Shown here: one piece after another, positions 14,248 to 15,385 of the stretch | How positions within the stretch are numbered: the first letter of the stretch is position 1 | Layout of the letters: every line of letters begins with the position of its first letter | From: an uncultured Erysipelotrichaceae bacterium | GTDB taxonomy: Bacteria > Bacillota_I > Bacilli_A > Erysipelotrichales > Erysipelotrichaceae | Direction: 5' to 3' | Assembly (NCBI GenBank): GCA_902784015.1 | Contig: CACZTC010000171.1 | Span: forward strand, 1-15,385 | Length of the DNA: 15,385 bases | Position numbers and translations under genes: made by a program | Notes under the pieces: generated by a model | The model's database searches: none | The model's input: the letters and a program-made list of their open reading frames with translations, nothing else | What the model was told of the DNA's origin: nothing

Positions 14248-15385
14248 ATGGCTAATATTATTGGAAAGATTAGTGATTTTGTATGGGGATGGCCTTTGAT
14301 TGTGCTTTTGTTTGGAACTCATATTTATATGACTTTCAAAACAGGTTTCATTCAAAAAGATATTATTAAGGCAATTAAACTTAGTGTTACAAAAGATGAT
14401 GCTTTAGAAGGAGATATTTCGCAGTTTGGTGCTCTAACGACAGCTTTATCTTCCACAATTGGAACAGGGAATATGATAGGGGTAGGAACTGCGATCACAC
14501 TTGGCGGTCCAGGAGCAGTATTATGGATGTGGTTAACTGGTATATTTGGTATGGCTACTAAATATGCAGAAACATTAATCGCTGTAAAATATCGTGTTAA
14601 AAGTGAAGATGGTTCAATGATAGGTGGTGCTATGTATGCGCTAGATAGAGGCTTAGGCATGCGTTGGCTAGGAGTTATCTTTGCTTTCTTAGCTAGTATT
14701 TGTGCTTTTGGGATAGGCTCAACTGTTCAAGCTAATGCAGTAGCAGAAAATATTACATCACACTTTAATATTAATCCGATTATTGTCGCTTTAATTCTAA
14801 GTATTATTGTAGCTTTAGTAATAATAGGTGGTATAAAAAGTATCACTAAGGTAGCAGAGATGTTAGTGCCTTTTATGGCTGCTTTTTATGTGATTGGCTG
14901 TATTATTATTTTAATTATCAATCATGATGTCTTCTTTAAAACTATTACTACAATTATCACTTCAGCCTTTAGTCCTCAAGCAATAGGGGGAGGCTTTATA
15001 GGTGCTACGGTAGCGATGGCTTTAAGATATGGTTTTGCGCGCGGCTTATTTTCAAATGAATCTGGTATGGGTTCAGCTCCTCTAGTTGGTGCTGCTGCCC
15101 AAACCCGTAATCCTAAAAGACAAGCATTAGTTTCAATGAGCGGAACATTTTGGGATACTGTTGTGATATGTCTATTAACAGGCTTAGTATTAACTTCTTC
15201 AATTATTAAATATGATAGTATTGATGCCTTAAGTGGAAATGGGGCAACACTTTGTTCGAAAGTATTCGGTATCATTCCTATCGTTGGAACACCAGTATTA
15301 ATTGTGGGCTTAATCACTTTTGCTTTTTCAACTATATTTGGTTGGTATTATTATGGCGAAAGATCAGCTGTATATTTATTTGGTG
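14248..15385 (+). CDS. Alanine/glycine:cation symporter, AGCS family (partial, C-terminus outside window)
   Basis: Members couple uptake of alanine or glycine (sometimes other small amino acids) to sodium or proton entry. I translated 379 residues from ATG 14248, open to the right edge. Family members are about 450-490 residues, so roughly the last 80-110 are missing. Features include an N-terminal membrane segment near 12-30, the signature GALTTALSSTIGTGNMIGVG (61-80), the GGAMYALDRGLG region (126-137), many hydrophobic helices, and the conserved ARGLFSNESGMGSAP (264-278) followed by AAAQT (282-286). AAGGGG lies about eight bases before the start, and the gene begins 15 bases after mntP, so the two are probably cotranscribed. 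The substrate is inferred from the family. Confidence 0.93.
   Translation, partial: MANIIGKISDFVWGWPLIVLLFGTHIYMTFKTGFIQKDIIKAIKLSVTKDDALEGDISQFGALTTALSSTIGTGNMIGVGTAITLGGPGAVLWMWLTGIFGMATKYAETLIAVKYRVKSEDGSMIGGAMYALDRGLGMRWLGVIFAFLASICAFGIGSTVQANAVAENITSHFNINPIIVALILSIIVALVIIGGIKSITKVAEMLVPFMAAFYVIGCIIILIINHDVFFKTITTIITSAFSPQAIGGGFIGATVAMALRYGFARGLFSNESGMGSAPLVGAAAQTRNPKRQALVSMSGTFWDTVVICLLTGLVLTSSIIKYDSIDALSGNGATLCSKVFGIIPIVGTPVLIVGLITFAFSTIFGWYYYGERSAVYLFG

Noticed and set aside
14352..15317. Two minus-strand open frames (14352-14660 and 14976-15317) inside the symporter gene
   Set aside because: They lie opposite a clear AGCS-family coding region, have no recognisable domains, and follow from its codon pattern.

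Overview
The window is AT-rich DNA with short intergenic gaps, clear AGGAGG-type ribosome binding sites, a lipoprotein signal of Gram-positive style and Firmicutes-like gene families (CarD, MntP, a BMP/Nup riboside transporter, MBOAT/DHHW). This suggests a low-G+C Firmicute, perhaps of the Erysipelotrichia type; the lineage is an inference. The standard bacterial code fits: Trp is TGG throughout and TGA acts as a stop.

Left half (1-7027, all minus strand). In transcription order: an MBOAT membrane O-acyltransferase, a DHHW/AlgX-like partner, a 23S rRNA uracil-C5 methyltransferase (RlmD-like), a very acidic protein of unknown function, an RluA-type pseudouridine synthase, and a MalY/PatB-type cystathionine beta-lyase that runs off the left edge. 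The first three are tightly packed or overlapping and look like one transcript. The first two probably acetylate a cell-surface polymer; rlmD and the pseudouridine synthase are RNA-modification genes. A small hairpin separates the acidic gene from the last two genes. The acidic gene stops at an ochre codon, but its frame continues for 45 protein-like codons up to that hairpin, which suggests a recent truncation, readthrough or a base error.

Middle (7164-12148, plus strand). This is a complete BMP-family ABC importer: lipoprotein, tandem ATPase and two permeases, most likely for nucleosides. It has a good sigma-A-type promoter. A set of mutually complementary hairpin arms, including an apparent terminator, lies between the lipoprotein gene and the transporter genes and probably sets their relative expression. 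A strong hairpin terminator closes the operon.

Right part. Serine O-acetyltransferase (cysE, minus strand) converges on the transporter operon and shares its terminator. Divergently from it run a CarD-family RNA polymerase-binding regulator with a lysine-rich tail, a MntP manganese exporter, and an AGCS-family sodium/alanine symporter that runs off the right edge. cysE makes a cysteine precursor, and the MalY-type lyase at the other end works on cystathionine or cysteine-like substrates, but they are in separate transcription units.

Most of the window is ordinary core and transport metabolism. The parts worth a second look are the acidic gene with its in-frame continuation, the four-arm RNA module at 8328-8436, and the hairpin directly before the pseudouridine synthase start. 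No mobile elements, CRISPR arrays, tRNA or rRNA genes were seen, and no stretch longer than 300 bases lacks a gene.
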